Source: Mobiluncus massiliensis
Lineage (GTDB): Bacteria > Actinomycetota > Actinomycetes > Actinomycetales > Actinomycetaceae
DNA length: 64,000 nt
Direction: 5' to 3'
NCBI RefSeq assembly: GCF_949769255.1
Contig: NZ_OX458329.1
Span: forward strand, 682,001 to 746,000
Shown here: one piece after another, positions 1 through 11,435 of the stretch
Position numbering within the stretch: position 1 is the first letter of the stretch
How the letters are laid out: the number at the start of each line of letters is the position of its first letter
The notes under the pieces: model-generated
Seen by the model: only the letters and a program-made list of their open reading frames with translations
What the model was told of the DNA's origin: nothing
Database searches by the model: none
Translations under genes and position numbers: made by a program

Positions 1-692
<692 letters not shown>

Positions 693-735
693 GGCCACAG
701 ATTTTCGCCTCTAGGGTGTATGAGAGACTTTGGCT

Positions 736-1458
736 ATGCATGAAATGAACCACATGAATACCCCCTGGCTTCATCAGGAAGTCTTGGGATTCGACACGGA
801 AACGACCGGTGTCTTTACGTCTCGCGACCGTATCGCTACGGTGTCGCTGATACGCAGGATAAACGGCGAGGATTCGCCGCTGTACTGGGTTATTAATCCT
901 GGCGTTCCCATGCCTCCCGCTGCCGGTCGGGTTAATGGTCTGACTGATGAATACTTGCAGGCTAACGGGGTTGAGCCGCGAGTTGGACTCGAGGAAGTTG
1001 CGGGTATTATCGCGGAAACTATGCGGCGGGGAGTGCCCGTAGTCGGTTTCAACGTCACCTTCGATTTCGCGATTCTGGAAGTGGAACTGAAACGTCACGG
1101 TTTGCAAACCTTACGCCAGCGCCTGGAAGGGCAGTTAGAACCGATAGTCGATCCACTGGTACTGGATCGAATCCTAGATCGCTATCGGAAAGGGAAACGT
1201 AACTTGGCCTCCGTCTGCACAGCTTACGATTTACCGTTGCGTGACGATTTTCACAACGCTCAAGCCGATGTTGCCGCGACTTTGGATTTGCTCGGTGCCA
1301 TGTCTGAGCGATTCCCCGAATTATTGGAAATGGGTCCCGGGGAAATTATGCAGTTTCAGGCGGAGGGTCATAGCCAATGGGCTCAGAGTTTCAACGAGTT
1401 CATGTCCGCGCGAAAACCGGATTTCCACCCGGTATCCTTGCATTGGCCGCAGTTTTAG
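736..1458 (+). CDS. DnaQ-like 3'-5' exonuclease
   Basis: Protein of about 240 residues with a DEDD-type exonuclease fold. ExoI is FDTETTG near residue 20, ExoII is GFNVTFDFAILE near residue 105, and ExoIII is the HNAQADVAATLDL block near residue 175, with the His spaced four residues before the Asp (DEDDh type). The family includes the polymerase III epsilon proofreading subunit and stand-alone nucleases that trim DNA or RNA. There are no polymerase or GIY-YIG domains, so this is the short stand-alone form seen in many actinobacteria. Several starts are possible (TTG 730, ATG 736, 745, 754) and no strong ribosome site separates them. Confidence 0.85.
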   Translation: MHEMNHMNTPWLHQEVLGFDTETTGVFTSRDRIATVSLIRRINGEDSPLYWVINPGVPMPPAAGRVNGLTDEYLQANGVEPRVGLEEVAGIIAETMRRGVPVVGFNVTFDFAILEVELKRHGLQTLRQRLEGQLEPIVDPLVLDRILDRYRKGKRNLASVCTAYDLPLRDDFHNAQADVAATLDLLGAMSERFPELLEMGPGEIMQFQAEGHSQWAQSFNEFMSARKPDFHPVSLHWPQF

Positions 1459-1503
1459 CGCCGCTAGTGGGTGTGTCGGGTTAAGAGTAGGGGAGTATAA
1501 CCA

Positions 1504-2280
1504 GTGAAATCGACCGAAAGGTCCGAACAGGCAGCGCGCCCGGTGGTCAACTTTGTGGCTGCTGGCGAGGGCCGTTTTTTTGATATTTTCATGACCTTGT
1601 TTGTAGCGCTGCTGCTCATTTCGAACATCTCCGCCACCAAACTCATCGGCGGACCGTGGGGATTGATTTTTGATGGCGGAGCCGTCATGTTCCCCTTCAC
1701 CTACATCCTGGGGGATGTCCTCTCGGAGGTCTATGGATTTCGCGGGGCTCGCCGGGCGGTCCTGACCGGGTTTGGGATTTCCATCTTGGCATCGGGCCTG
1801 TTCTTCCTGGTTGCCAAAGCACCGCCGGCTAGCGGAGACTTTATCACTCCTGCTTTCGCTCAGGTTTTCGGGTTCGTTCCGCGTATTGTGGCGGCTTCCC
1901 TGGCGGGGTACGTGCTGGGGCAGCTGTTAAATGCTCTGGTGCTGGTGCGGATTAAGGGTCGCACCGGAGAGCGTTTCCTCTGGCTTCGCATGATTGCCTC
2001 GACCCTGGTCGGGGAGCTGGTGGACACCCTCGCGTTTTGCACCATCGCTTTTGCCGGGTTGATTTCGGGGCCGGAATTTTTCAACTACGTGCTGACCGGT
2101 TACGTGTACAAGTGTGCGTTGGAAATCATCATGTCGCCGCTCAGCATTCAGGTCATTGGGTGGGTGAAACGCGGTGAAAAAAATTATGTACCGATTGATA
2201 CAGAAATGTCACCCTCTCAAACTCTCAAAGCTAATAATGGACCAACTGGTACAGAAACCATCTCTTCGCAATGTTCTTAA
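1504..2280 (+). CDS. yhhQ: Queuosine precursor transporter, YhhQ family
   Basis: Integral membrane protein of 258 residues with about six hydrophobic segments. It has the family pattern of an N-terminal LLISNISATKLI segment, then GDVLSEVYGFRGARRAV and, later, GELVDTLAFCTIAF. YhhQ proteins (formerly DUF165/VUT) import preQ0/preQ1 or other queuosine precursors. The gene starts with GTG at 1504 and ends 17 bp before tgt, the enzyme that uses the imported base. The pair makes a salvage route for queuosine at tRNA position 34. No de novo genes (queC, queD, queE, queF) are seen here, which supports salvage in this organism as an inference. Confidence 0.9.
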   Translation: MKSTERSEQAARPVVNFVAAGEGRFFDIFMTLFVALLLISNISATKLIGGPWGLIFDGGAVMFPFTYILGDVLSEVYGFRGARRAVLTGFGISILASGLFFLVAKAPPASGDFITPAFAQVFGFVPRIVAASLAGYVLGQLLNALVLVRIKGRTGERFLWLRMIASTLVGELVDTLAFCTIAFAGLISGPEFFNYVLTGYVYKCALEIIMSPLSIQVIGWVKRGEKNYVPIDTEMSPSQTLKANNGPTGTETISSQCS

Positions 2281-2297
2281 CCTGGGGTGATGATTGA

Positions 2298-3611
<1,314 letters not shown>

Positions 3612-3695
3612 TTGTTGCGGCAGGGGAACGCCGGGAACTGGTCTCTGGCGCTGCCAGCCGCTCCCGCTCGAGGTGCATTTTGGTAGGCTGAATCC

Positions 3696-4814
3696 ATGAA
3701 TGAAGAAGTCCAGATTGGGCGCGGCAAACGGGGACGTCGAGCCTACTCTTTTGATGAAATCGCGGTAGTGCCCTCTCGCCGCACGCGAGATCCTCGTGAC
3801 GTGTCGCTAGCCTGGCAATTTGACGCTTATTATATGAAAGTTCCGGTCATGGGTGCGCCGATGGATTCGGTGATGAGCCCGCAAAATGCCATCGCCTTGG
3901 GAAAGATGGGAGGAGTCGGGGTCCTGGACTTGGAGGGGCTATGGACCCGATACGATGACCCTCTGCCACTATACGAAGAACTGGCAGAACTCGACGAAAG
4001 TGGAGCGAAAGCCACCGCTAAGCTGCAGGAGATATACACCGAACCCATCAAGCCGGAACTAATGCGGGCTAGGTTGGAAGAAATCAAAGCTGCTGACGTT
4101 ATTGTGGCCGGGGCTATGAGCCCGGCCGGCACCCAAAAACTGTGGGAACACGTGGCGGATTCAGAGCTGGATCTGTTCGTGGTACGCGGTTCTACCGTGT
4201 CCGCGGATCATGTTTCCTCCCAAGCAGAACCGCTGAACCTAAAGCAATTCGTGCATCAGGTGGACATTCCGGTCATTGTCGGGGGTGTCGCCACCTATAC
4301 CGGGGCGCTGCATCTGATGCGTACTGGTGCGGCCGGAGTGCTGGTGGGATTCGGCGGGGGAGCCGCTTCTACGACCCGCCGCACCATGGGTATCCACGTG
4401 CCGATGGCGACGGCGGTAGCGGATGTAGCGGCGGCACGGCGGGACTTCTTGGATGAATCCGGTGGCAGGTATGTCCACGTTATCGCTGATGGCGGCATCG
4501 GCTTTGCGGGAGACGTGGTGAAAGCCATCGCTTGCGGGGCTGATGCGGTCATGTTGGGCAGCGCTTTGGCCAGGGCTTACGAGGCGCCCGGACATGGCTG
4601 GCACTGGGGAAGTGAGGCGCACCACTCGACCTTGCCGCGCGGCTCCCGGGTCAAAGTCGGCACTGTCGGCACCTTGGAGCAGGTTATGTTCGGTCCTGCC
4701 GACAATGCTGAAGGGACCCTCAACATGATGGGAGCACTGCGCCGGACGATGGCTACAACCGGTTATACCGACGTCAAGGAACTCCAGCGAGTCGAAGTGG
4801 TCACCAGCTATTGA
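3696..4814 (+). CDS. guaB3: GuaB3, IMP dehydrogenase-like protein without CBS domains
   Basis: A TIM-barrel protein of 372 residues related to IMPDH/GMP reductase. It begins with the GuaB3-type segment RRAYSFDEIAVVPSRRTRDP and contains VMGAPMDSVMSP and HVIADGGI. It lacks CBS domains, and where IMPDH has GPGSICTTR this protein has GFGGGAASTTRR, so the catalytic Cys is missing at the aligned place. GuaB3 proteins are nearly universal in actinobacteria, usually close to guaB. A cyanobacterial member was reported to act as GMP reductase, but the role in actinobacteria is not settled. It overlaps the next gene by 4 bp. Confidence 0.88.
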   Translation: MNEEVQIGRGKRGRRAYSFDEIAVVPSRRTRDPRDVSLAWQFDAYYMKVPVMGAPMDSVMSPQNAIALGKMGGVGVLDLEGLWTRYDDPLPLYEELAELDESGAKATAKLQEIYTEPIKPELMRARLEEIKAADVIVAGAMSPAGTQKLWEHVADSELDLFVVRGSTVSADHVSSQAEPLNLKQFVHQVDIPVIVGGVATYTGALHLMRTGAAGVLVGFGGGAASTTRRTMGIHVPMATAVADVAAARRDFLDESGGRYVHVIADGGIGFAGDVVKAIACGADAVMLGSALARAYEAPGHGWHWGSEAHHSTLPRGSRVKVGTVGTLEQVMFGPADNAEGTLNMMGALRRTMATTGYTDVKELQRVEVVTSY

Positions 4815-6532
4815 GCACCTCCCGCGTAGCCCCAAAAAAGCCAGGTAAAACCCAGTTTGCGACATTGCAAACTGCTGCGGGTCGCCGCGCTAATCGCGTG
4901 GTGCTGGGGCTGTTTTGGCTCATGACCCTCGGCCTGATTACGGTTTTTGTTGCGGCGGGGCAGATTCTGGACTCTTACCTACACCCCGAATGGTCCTTTC
5001 CGGCCACCTTTTACTGGGTGCTCGCAATTGTGGGCATCGTCCTGGTATTTGGGGCACACTTTTCGTTGACGCGGCGCTCGACCCGGTCTCAGATACGTGA
5101 GGAAAACCACGTTCGACAAGCTCTTTTGACAGAGAGTTTTCGCACCGGACCCGCGCGGATGAATCAGGAAAGCGCCGGAAAGGTTGTGGCATTAGCGACC
5201 GAATCAGCCGAAAAGTTTACCCGGTATCGTCAAGGGTTCCTGCCTCAGGTGCAAGGCTCTTTCAGCGCACCGGTGCTGATAGTGGCGGCGATGGGGATTT
5301 TTGTGCACCCTTTCCTGGCGCTGTTGCTGGCGCTGTGCCTGCCGTTGGCAGCTGGGACGGTGTGGCTTTTTCAAAAGCTCTTTCGGCGTTCCTCGGCGAA
5401 ATCTGCACGGGCCCGGGCGGCTTTAGCGGCAAACTACCTGGAAGTGTTGCAGGGACTCACAACCCTGCAGCTACTGGGGGCAGCAGGCCGGATGGGGGAC
5501 AAACTGGAGACTGTCGGCGAAGAAAATCGGCGAGCCACCATGAGCCTGCTACGTTCCAATCAAGTCATAATTTTTGTACTCGATACAGTGTTTTCGCTTT
5601 TCGTCATCACGTCTGTGGCCGCCCTGTCAATGTACCTGGTGTCTCTCGGGGAGATGACCTTGGGCAAAGTGGTGACAGCGCTGGGCCTGGCGATGTTGCT
5701 GTTGGAACCGATTGACCACTTCGGGGCGTTTTTCTATGTAGCGATGGGCGGACGGGGAGCCGGGCGGGCCATCTCAGGATTCATGCACTCGCGGGCCAGC
5801 CATTCGGATGCCAGCTGCGAGGATGCCTCCGTTGATTTTCACGGTGATACTGAAGTTACGGATGGGGAAGTTTCGGCGTCGGGAGTTGCTGAGATTCCCG
5901 CGGTGTATCTGGAAAATGTGGGGGTGCGCTACGGGAATCAGCAGGTCCTCCAAGGGGTGAACCTCAGAGTGCCTTCAGGCGAACGTGTGGCGATTGTAGG
6001 GGATTCTGGACAGGGCAAAACCACCTTATTGAACGTAATGAAGGGATTTTTGACTCCAAGTGAGGGCCGGGTAGAGGTCGCCGGGAATACCGCTGACTTG
6101 GCGCAACGCTCGGCGCTGGTCAGCCAAAATACCTGGCTGTTTACCGGCACCGTGCGGGAAAACCTACAGATGGCAGCCCCGCAGGCGTCTGATACCGAAT
6201 TGTGGGATGCTTTACGAGCGGCGCATCTTGACGCTGAAATCCAACAGATGCCCCTGGGGCTGGACACTGCCTTGGGCGAGAACGGCATAGGTCTTTCGAG
6301 CGGACAGAAACAGCGTCTCAGCTTGGCACGGGCCCTCGGGAGCGGTCGAAAAATTTTGTTGCTGGATGAAGCGACTTCCCAAGTTGATTTGAATTCTGAG
6401 CGAAAAATTTTGGATGCTCTCCAAGCCCTGGGGCATGACTATACTCTCATCATGGTGTCACACCGCGGGGCTCTAACCACGCTGGCAGACCGCGTTTTGC
6501 TGGTCGAATGCGGAAGGCTGGTGGAGCGGTGA
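4811..6532 (+). CDS. cydD: ABC exporter subunit, CydD-like (membrane and ATPase domains)
   Basis: A half-transporter of 573 residues: six-helix membrane domain (about 30-310) and ATPase domain (about 350-573) with Walker A GDSGQGKTTLL, signature LSSGQKQRLSLARAL, Walker B KILLLDEATS and a His switch in MVSHRG. It starts with TTG in the TTGA overlap with guaB3, and the next subunit overlaps its stop by 4 bp, so the two are cotranslated. CydDC exports thiols such as cysteine and glutathione and supports cytochrome bd assembly. No cydAB genes are in the window, so the substrate assignment rests on the CydD/CydC-like pair architecture only. Confidence 0.75.
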   Translation: MSTSRVAPKKPGKTQFATLQTAAGRRANRVVLGLFWLMTLGLITVFVAAGQILDSYLHPEWSFPATFYWVLAIVGIVLVFGAHFSLTRRSTRSQIREENHVRQALLTESFRTGPARMNQESAGKVVALATESAEKFTRYRQGFLPQVQGSFSAPVLIVAAMGIFVHPFLALLLALCLPLAAGTVWLFQKLFRRSSAKSARARAALAANYLEVLQGLTTLQLLGAAGRMGDKLETVGEENRRATMSLLRSNQVIIFVLDTVFSLFVITSVAALSMYLVSLGEMTLGKVVTALGLAMLLLEPIDHFGAFFYVAMGGRGAGRAISGFMHSRASHSDASCEDASVDFHGDTEVTDGEVSASGVAEIPAVYLENVGVRYGNQQVLQGVNLRVPSGERVAIVGDSGQGKTTLLNVMKGFLTPSEGRVEVAGNTADLAQRSALVSQNTWLFTGTVRENLQMAAPQASDTELWDALRAAHLDAEIQQMPLGLDTALGENGIGLSSGQKQRLSLARALGSGRKILLLDEATSQVDLNSERKILDALQALGHDYTLIMVSHRGALTTLADRVLLVECGRLVER

Positions 6533-8412
6533 CACCCCTGAACAACGCATCAGACTCAAAGAACGCCGCGCCGTTCCCACCGGCGGAGGGCCAGGACAGT
6601 TCCTCGTCCACAACGCGTCCTTCCGCACTAGCCGCGGCAGGGCTGCGGACAGTCGTCCGCTGGCTGCTATCCTCGACTCGCACAGTGTTGGGACCGGTAG
6701 CCGCTTCCACCCTTGCCAGGCTGGTCGATCAAATCCTGGGCATAGTCCTGTTCGTCATACCGGCAGTATTGGTTACGAACCTGGTGATGAGCAGTGTTGA
6801 CTGCGGTTGTGTCCGCAGCGTGTCCGCCAATGTGGGGGGACTGTTGACAGTGATGGTGGGGACCGCTCTTCTGAAAGGTTTAGCTCGCTACCTGGAACAA
6901 TACTGGGGCCACTTGGTTGCCTTCAAGGCCTTGGAGCTATTGCGTAACCAAGCCTACCGTGCCATTTATCCCCAAGCTCCCGCCATCGTGACTGATAACC
7001 ACAGCGGAGAACTCTTGGCGCGGCTCACGAAAGATATAGATCGTATCGAAGTATTCTTTGCCCACACTTTTGCCCCCGCGATAACGGCATTCCTGGTTCC
7101 CGGCATTGTTACCGCGGTGACCTTTGCAGTCGCACCCTGGCAATTTGGCGTAGCCGTGGCAGGAATTCTCATCGTAGGACTTATGATACCTTGGTACGGT
7201 ATATCTTCTGGGCATCTGGCCGCGCGCAATAAACTCGCAGCTCGCGGCCGTGTCGCCGCGGATGTCACCGACTCGCTGGGAGGCTTGGCGGAAGTCGTGG
7301 GATACGGCCTGTGCGAAGCACGTCTCGCCGGCAGTGAAAGGCTGGGCGAGGAACTGGTCCGTGCCAGCCTGCGTGAGACCAACAAGTCAGCATTCCGCGG
7401 CGCGTTCCTCTCCGCGTGGCGAATGGCTGCGGTGCTGATTTTGCTGGCGGTGGGGGCTGCGCTGTATCAGTCAGGCTCACTGGAAATGGCCGCCTGGATA
7501 GCGATACTGTTTGCGGTTTTGCGTTGCTGGGACGGGTTTAAAGCTGTGGTGGACTTCGGAACCGAACTGAATACCTCCCTGGCTGCGGCGCGACGTGTCT
7601 ACCAGCTGACCCATGCCGGACTGGAGTTACGTGAGGGGCAGGAAAATGTGCGGCAAACTACCCCGTTGGCCGTGGAATTTAGCCAGGTTAGCTTTCGCTA
7701 TCCCGAACCAACCAACGCAGCCCCACGGCTTGACGCAGCACTGGGGACTATCGAACAAGTCAACCTCAAGTTAGCGCCGGGCTCATGGACCGCCCTGGTG
7801 GGGGCGACGGGCGGTGGAAAGTCGACCCTGGCGCGACTTTTGCTACGTTTCTACGACCCTGATGCGGGAACGGTCCTCCTGGACGGGCGCGGTTTGCGCG
7901 AATACCGCCTCGCGTCCCTGCGTGAAGCGGTATCTCTAGTCAGCGCTGAGTCAACAATTTTCGATATGACTATCGCGGAAAACTTACGTCTGGCCAGCCC
8001 GCACGCCAGTGATAGCCAACTGTGGTGGGCTTTGGCGATGGCGGGAATGGATGCGGAAGTGAAAGCAATGCCGGGGGGATTGCAGCACCGTGTGGCTACG
8101 CGAGGGGCGGCCCTCAGCGGGGGACAATGTCAGCGGCTTTCCCTGGCTCGTGCCCTCCTGCGCCAATCCCCAATCCTCATCTTGGACGAGCATACGGCGC
8201 ACCTGCCTGCACCTTTAGCTTCCCGTATCAACGATAGCCTGCGCAGTCTGACACCGCGCCCCACCGTCTTGGAGATTACGCACAACCTGGATCAGATTGC
8301 CCGAGCCGATCGGGTGGCGGTGCTGGATTTGGGTCACATTGTGGAACAGGGTAAGCCCGAGGAGCTCCTGGCTAACCCAGAATCAGCGCTGTGCCGCCTG
8401 CGGGGCCAATAG
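6529..8412 (+). CDS. cydC: ABC exporter subunit, CydC-like (membrane and ATPase domains)
   Basis: Second half-transporter, about 627 residues. After a hydrophilic N-terminus of about 45 residues come six membrane helices, the segment RYLEQYWGHLVAFKALELLR and the CydC-like SGELLARLTKDIDRIE stretch. The ATPase domain has Walker A GATGGGKSTLARLLLRFYDP, signature LSGGQCQRLSLARALL and Walker B ILILDEHTAHL. The Walker B is followed by His where most exporters have Ala-Thr-Ser, and the switch His is in ITHN. GTG 6529 makes a 4-bp GTGA overlap with the partner and follows GGTGGAG; ATG 6508 is an alternative. Substrate unknown; see the partner entry. Confidence 0.75.
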   Translation: MTPLNNASDSKNAAPFPPAEGQDSSSSTTRPSALAAAGLRTVVRWLLSSTRTVLGPVAASTLARLVDQILGIVLFVIPAVLVTNLVMSSVDCGCVRSVSANVGGLLTVMVGTALLKGLARYLEQYWGHLVAFKALELLRNQAYRAIYPQAPAIVTDNHSGELLARLTKDIDRIEVFFAHTFAPAITAFLVPGIVTAVTFAVAPWQFGVAVAGILIVGLMIPWYGISSGHLAARNKLAARGRVAADVTDSLGGLAEVVGYGLCEARLAGSERLGEELVRASLRETNKSAFRGAFLSAWRMAAVLILLAVGAALYQSGSLEMAAWIAILFAVLRCWDGFKAVVDFGTELNTSLAAARRVYQLTHAGLELREGQENVRQTTPLAVEFSQVSFRYPEPTNAAPRLDAALGTIEQVNLKLAPGSWTALVGATGGGKSTLARLLLRFYDPDAGTVLLDGRGLREYRLASLREAVSLVSAESTIFDMTIAENLRLASPHASDSQLWWALAMAGMDAEVKAMPGGLQHRVATRGAALSGGQCQRLSLARALLRQSPILILDEHTAHLPAPLASRINDSLRSLTPRPTVLEITHNLDQIARADRVAVLDLGHIVEQGKPEELLANPESALCRLRGQ

Positions 8413-8680
8413 AAGCCCTGACAGCACGCTCAGATTTACCGTCCGTGCCCGGATGGCAGGGGTGGAAAAATTATTGGACTGACAAACCGGGGCAATTTTA
8501 GGAGTTTATTTAACTTAATTTTTGAACAATTTGCCTATATGAGGGCGAAATACCACCGATTTCTTAAGCTATCGTGAAAGAACTCTGAAAAAATCCAGAT
8601 AATTTCCAGTGTATGCTAGGGATTGTCGGTGTTCTTCGCTGACCATGCCAACTTCAACTCAACGCAGAGCAGGAAACAAC

Positions 8681-10786
8681 ATGAAAAAAACACAACGATT
8701 TAAGCGGCTCGCCATAACCCTTACCGGGGCAGTGGCGCTCGTCGGAGCCAGCCTGGTAGGCGTGTCCGGACTGACACCCCAGGCGAGTGCTTCCGAAAGC
8801 ACTTACTTGATTGGCACCGGTATCTCGGATGTGACCGGCGCTATTGCGGAAAACGGCGCCTTCGGCTACGCCTCGCACCAAGAGATGAAAGGCCTGCAGC
8901 AACGGGTGTATGCCCATGCCTTTATCGTCGCTGATCAGGTTACCGGCAAGCGCGTGGTTTATGTCAGCGTCGATACCGGCGGCATTTTCAACGCGGTGCG
9001 GGTACGGGTTTTGGACAAACTGAAGGCAATGTATCCCGGCTTGTACGATGAGGGCAACGTGATGATTGGCATCACCCACTCGCACGTGTCGCCGGCAGGA
9101 ACCTCCACCGATAAACTTTATGAAATCGCCGCGGAGGATAAGACTATGCATGGGTTCAGCCAACAGGTTTTGGATATCACCGTGGACGGCATCGTCAACG
9201 CAATTTCGAAGGCACACAACAACCTCGAGCCTGGAACCATCGAGATGAAGCGCACTAACGTCCACGGCATCACCCGGAACCGCTCTCTGGCGGCGTACCT
9301 GCAAAACGATGACGTCAGCAAATACGACGACTCGGTAGAAACGACGATGGACCAACTGGAGTTCACTTCTGCAGCTGGTGAGAAACTCGGCGTATTCAAC
9401 TGGTTCTCAACTCACGCCACGTCCTTCCCGATGCACTGGGACCTGTATTCCGCCGACTCGAAAGGCTACGCGGAATACCTGTATGAACAGAAGTTTGGGA
9501 CTGACCCGAATCAGGACAAAACCTTCGTGGCAGCGTTCCCTGCTTCAGGTACGGGAGACATGGTTCCCGTGGCGGGCAACTCGTCCTCCACTCCGGATTT
9601 CATGGGAACCCCTGATGATTACTACAACGCTGAAAAGCATGGTCAGGAACAGTTCGACGCATCTTGGCAGCTGTGGAATAGCCCCGGAGACGCAGTTAAA
9701 GGCGCCGTTGACTCTCGAGGACGCTACGTCCAGTTTAGGAACTATGTCGTCAACGCGGATTATACGGAAGGCGCCGGAGACCAGAAACTGTGCGTCCCGG
9801 CTCGCGGCTATTCCTTTGCTGCAGGCGGCGAGAACGGCCCCTCGGGAATTCCTGGAATCTATGAAGGTATGACCAAGGACAGCTTCTCGATTCGCGACGT
9901 GGTCAACAAGGTCGATCAATCCGACTTGGGCGGTTTGGTGCGCTTCGCCTTTGCCTCAATTTCTTGGACGGGCAATGATCCGTGCCAGGCCGAAAAGCCG
10001 GTTTTGCTCCCCGACGGAAGATGGGGATGGGCTTCAACCGTGGTGCCGGTACAGTTGCTGCGTATCGGCAATGTGGCTATCGTCGGTGTCCCGACTGAGA
10101 CGGGCACTATGGGCGTGCGCCACCTGCGGGAATCCGTGGAACAGATTTTGGCACCGCTCGGCGTTGAGAAGGTCATCTTTTCCGGGGCTACGAACGATTA
10201 CGCCGGTTATGTTTCCACTCGTGAAGAGTACGCTGCCCAACACTACGAGGGCGCTTCCACCGAGTTTGGTCCTTACGAGCTGGCCGCTATACAGCAAGAG
10301 GTGGACGGCTTGGCCCAAGCTATGGTCGACGGCACTGCGGTCAGCAACGATGCGTGGCCCAATGTCAGCACGCGAGGCAAAATCAATCGTCCCGGGGTTG
10401 TGCTGGACGACAAGCCGTTGCGTCAACAGTTTGGCCAAGTGCTGATTCAGCCCCTCGAACAGTACCAACCGGGAGAAACCGCTAAAGCCGTGTTCCGCGG
10501 GGCACACCCCAAGAACAACTTGCGTGTAGGCGGGACCTTCCTCAAGGTGCAGCGTCAGGCCGAGGACGGGACTTGGCAAGATTACTTGACGGACCGTGAC
10601 TGGGACACCAGTTACCGCTGGGAACGTGAGGGCGCCAGCTATTCTCGCACCACGGTCGAGTGGCGGATTCGCCAGGGCACGCCGGCCGGAACTTATCGGT
10701 TAGTGCAGGACGGCGACTGGAAGAACGGCTGGAATCACCGGGTTATTCCCTACGAGGGGATATCTAACCCGTTCACCGTGAACTAG
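8681..10786 (+). CDS. Secreted neutral/alkaline ceramidase
   Basis: Hydrolyses the amide bond of ceramide to sphingosine and fatty acid. ATG 8681 follows AGGAA and gives a clear Sec signal peptide (KK, RFKR, hydrophobic core, cleavage near ASAS/ES at residue 38). The mature part shows the neutral ceramidase hallmarks: GTGISDVTG start, metal-site region GITHSHVSPAGTS, SGTGDMVPVAGN, PTETGTMGVRHLRE and the late GATNDYAGYVSTREEYAAQHYEGASTEFGP region. The C-terminus is the Ig-like domain typical of the family. About 700 residues matches full length. No anchor motif is seen, so it should be released. Monocistronic, with a hairpin terminator just downstream. In a host-associated actinobacterium it would attack host or dietary sphingolipids (inference). 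Confidence 0.93.
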   Translation: MKKTQRFKRLAITLTGAVALVGASLVGVSGLTPQASASESTYLIGTGISDVTGAIAENGAFGYASHQEMKGLQQRVYAHAFIVADQVTGKRVVYVSVDTGGIFNAVRVRVLDKLKAMYPGLYDEGNVMIGITHSHVSPAGTSTDKLYEIAAEDKTMHGFSQQVLDITVDGIVNAISKAHNNLEPGTIEMKRTNVHGITRNRSLAAYLQNDDVSKYDDSVETTMDQLEFTSAAGEKLGVFNWFSTHATSFPMHWDLYSADSKGYAEYLYEQKFGTDPNQDKTFVAAFPASGTGDMVPVAGNSSSTPDFMGTPDDYYNAEKHGQEQFDASWQLWNSPGDAVKGAVDSRGRYVQFRNYVVNADYTEGAGDQKLCVPARGYSFAAGGENGPSGIPGIYEGMTKDSFSIRDVVNKVDQSDLGGLVRFAFASISWTGNDPCQAEKPVLLPDGRWGWASTVVPVQLLRIGNVAIVGVPTETGTMGVRHLRESVEQILAPLGVEKVIFSGATNDYAGYVSTREEYAAQHYEGASTEFGPYELAAIQQEVDGLAQAMVDGTAVSNDAWPNVSTRGKINRPGVVLDDKPLRQQFGQVLIQPLEQYQPGETAKAVFRGAHPKNNLRVGGTFLKVQRQAEDGTWQDYLTDRDWDTSYRWEREGASYSRTTVEWRIRQGTPAGTYRLVQDGDWKNGWNHRVIPYEGISNPFTVN

Positions 10787-10810
10787 GACTAACGAAAATT
10801 ACTCCCTCTG

Positions 10811-10847
10811 GTCCGGGCAGCTGGTTTCCGCCGGCTGCCCGGACTTT
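10811..10847 (+). terminator. Hairpin terminator after the ceramidase gene
   Basis: An 11-bp perfect inverted repeat, GTCCGGGCAGC at 10811-10821 and its complement at 10834-10844, with a 12-base loop and then TTT and an interrupted T-rich stretch. It lies 25 bases after the stop codon. The T tract is short, so termination efficiency is uncertain. Confidence 0.7.
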
Positions 10848-10909
10848 ATGGTTTGGTCAATGTGGGGAATCGGCAAAGTTGATGGTGCAACCGTGGGTGC
10901 GGGGCAGGG

Positions 10910-11302
10910 TTAGGCCTCCGAACCGGGCCAGTGTCGCAGGGAATCGGGCAGATGCGGGCGGGACTTGATTGGCAGACGTGAGACCACGTTCAGGTAAGAT
11001 TCCTGAACCAGCACTTTCAATAGTTCCAGGTCGACTTCCGCGCCGGGGTACACACTAATCCAGCGGTCTTTGTTCATGTGCCAGCCGGGGGTGATTTCCG
11101 CGTAACGCTGGGTCAGTGCCAGGCCGTCCTCCGGCAACACGGCCAAGTTCACGACCGGGGTGCCGTGGACTTCCACCATCACCACGAACCACTTTCCGCA
11201 CACTTTTACGGCCTCCCACTGCGGGGAATACACCCAAAGCTCAGGCTCGGGCAGCTCTAACGCCGCTGCCCGAGCCTGATCCCACAATTCCTCGGCTTTC
11301 AT
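10910..11302 (-). CDS. MmcQ/YjbR family protein
   Basis: Small protein of 130 residues of the YjbR/MmcQ (CyaY-like fold) family. Recognisable parts are LELPEPELWVYSPQWEAVKVCGKWFVVM, VNLAVLPEDGLALTQRYAEITPGWHMNKDRWISVY and a C-terminal ESYLNVVSRLP. The PGWHMNKDRWISV stretch is the family hallmark. The fold has been linked to DNA binding but no firm function is established. ATG at 11302 follows GGGGGA. It lies tail to tail with the ceramidase and downstream of the lacI-type gene on the same strand, with a 133-bp gap. Confidence 0.8.
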   Translation of the reverse strand: MKAEELWDQARAAALELPEPELWVYSPQWEAVKVCGKWFVVMVEVHGTPVVNLAVLPEDGLALTQRYAEITPGWHMNKDRWISVYPGAEVDLELLKVLVQESYLNVVSRLPIKSRPHLPDSLRHWPGSEA

Positions 11303-11435
11303 ACGTCCCCCGTGACGTTTACCTGGTTTATTCACCCTCAAATGTAGTGCTTCTCGGTTATTTTGTGTGTCTTTATGGCATTTGTGTGAGAGTTCCGGAA
11401 GGGATTCAACTAGGCCGTGTCCGCTTCGATTGCAA

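Noticed and set aside
3612-3695. Terminator or tRNA between tgt and guaB3
   Set aside because: No cloverleaf and no clean hairpin with T run found in this 84-bp gap.
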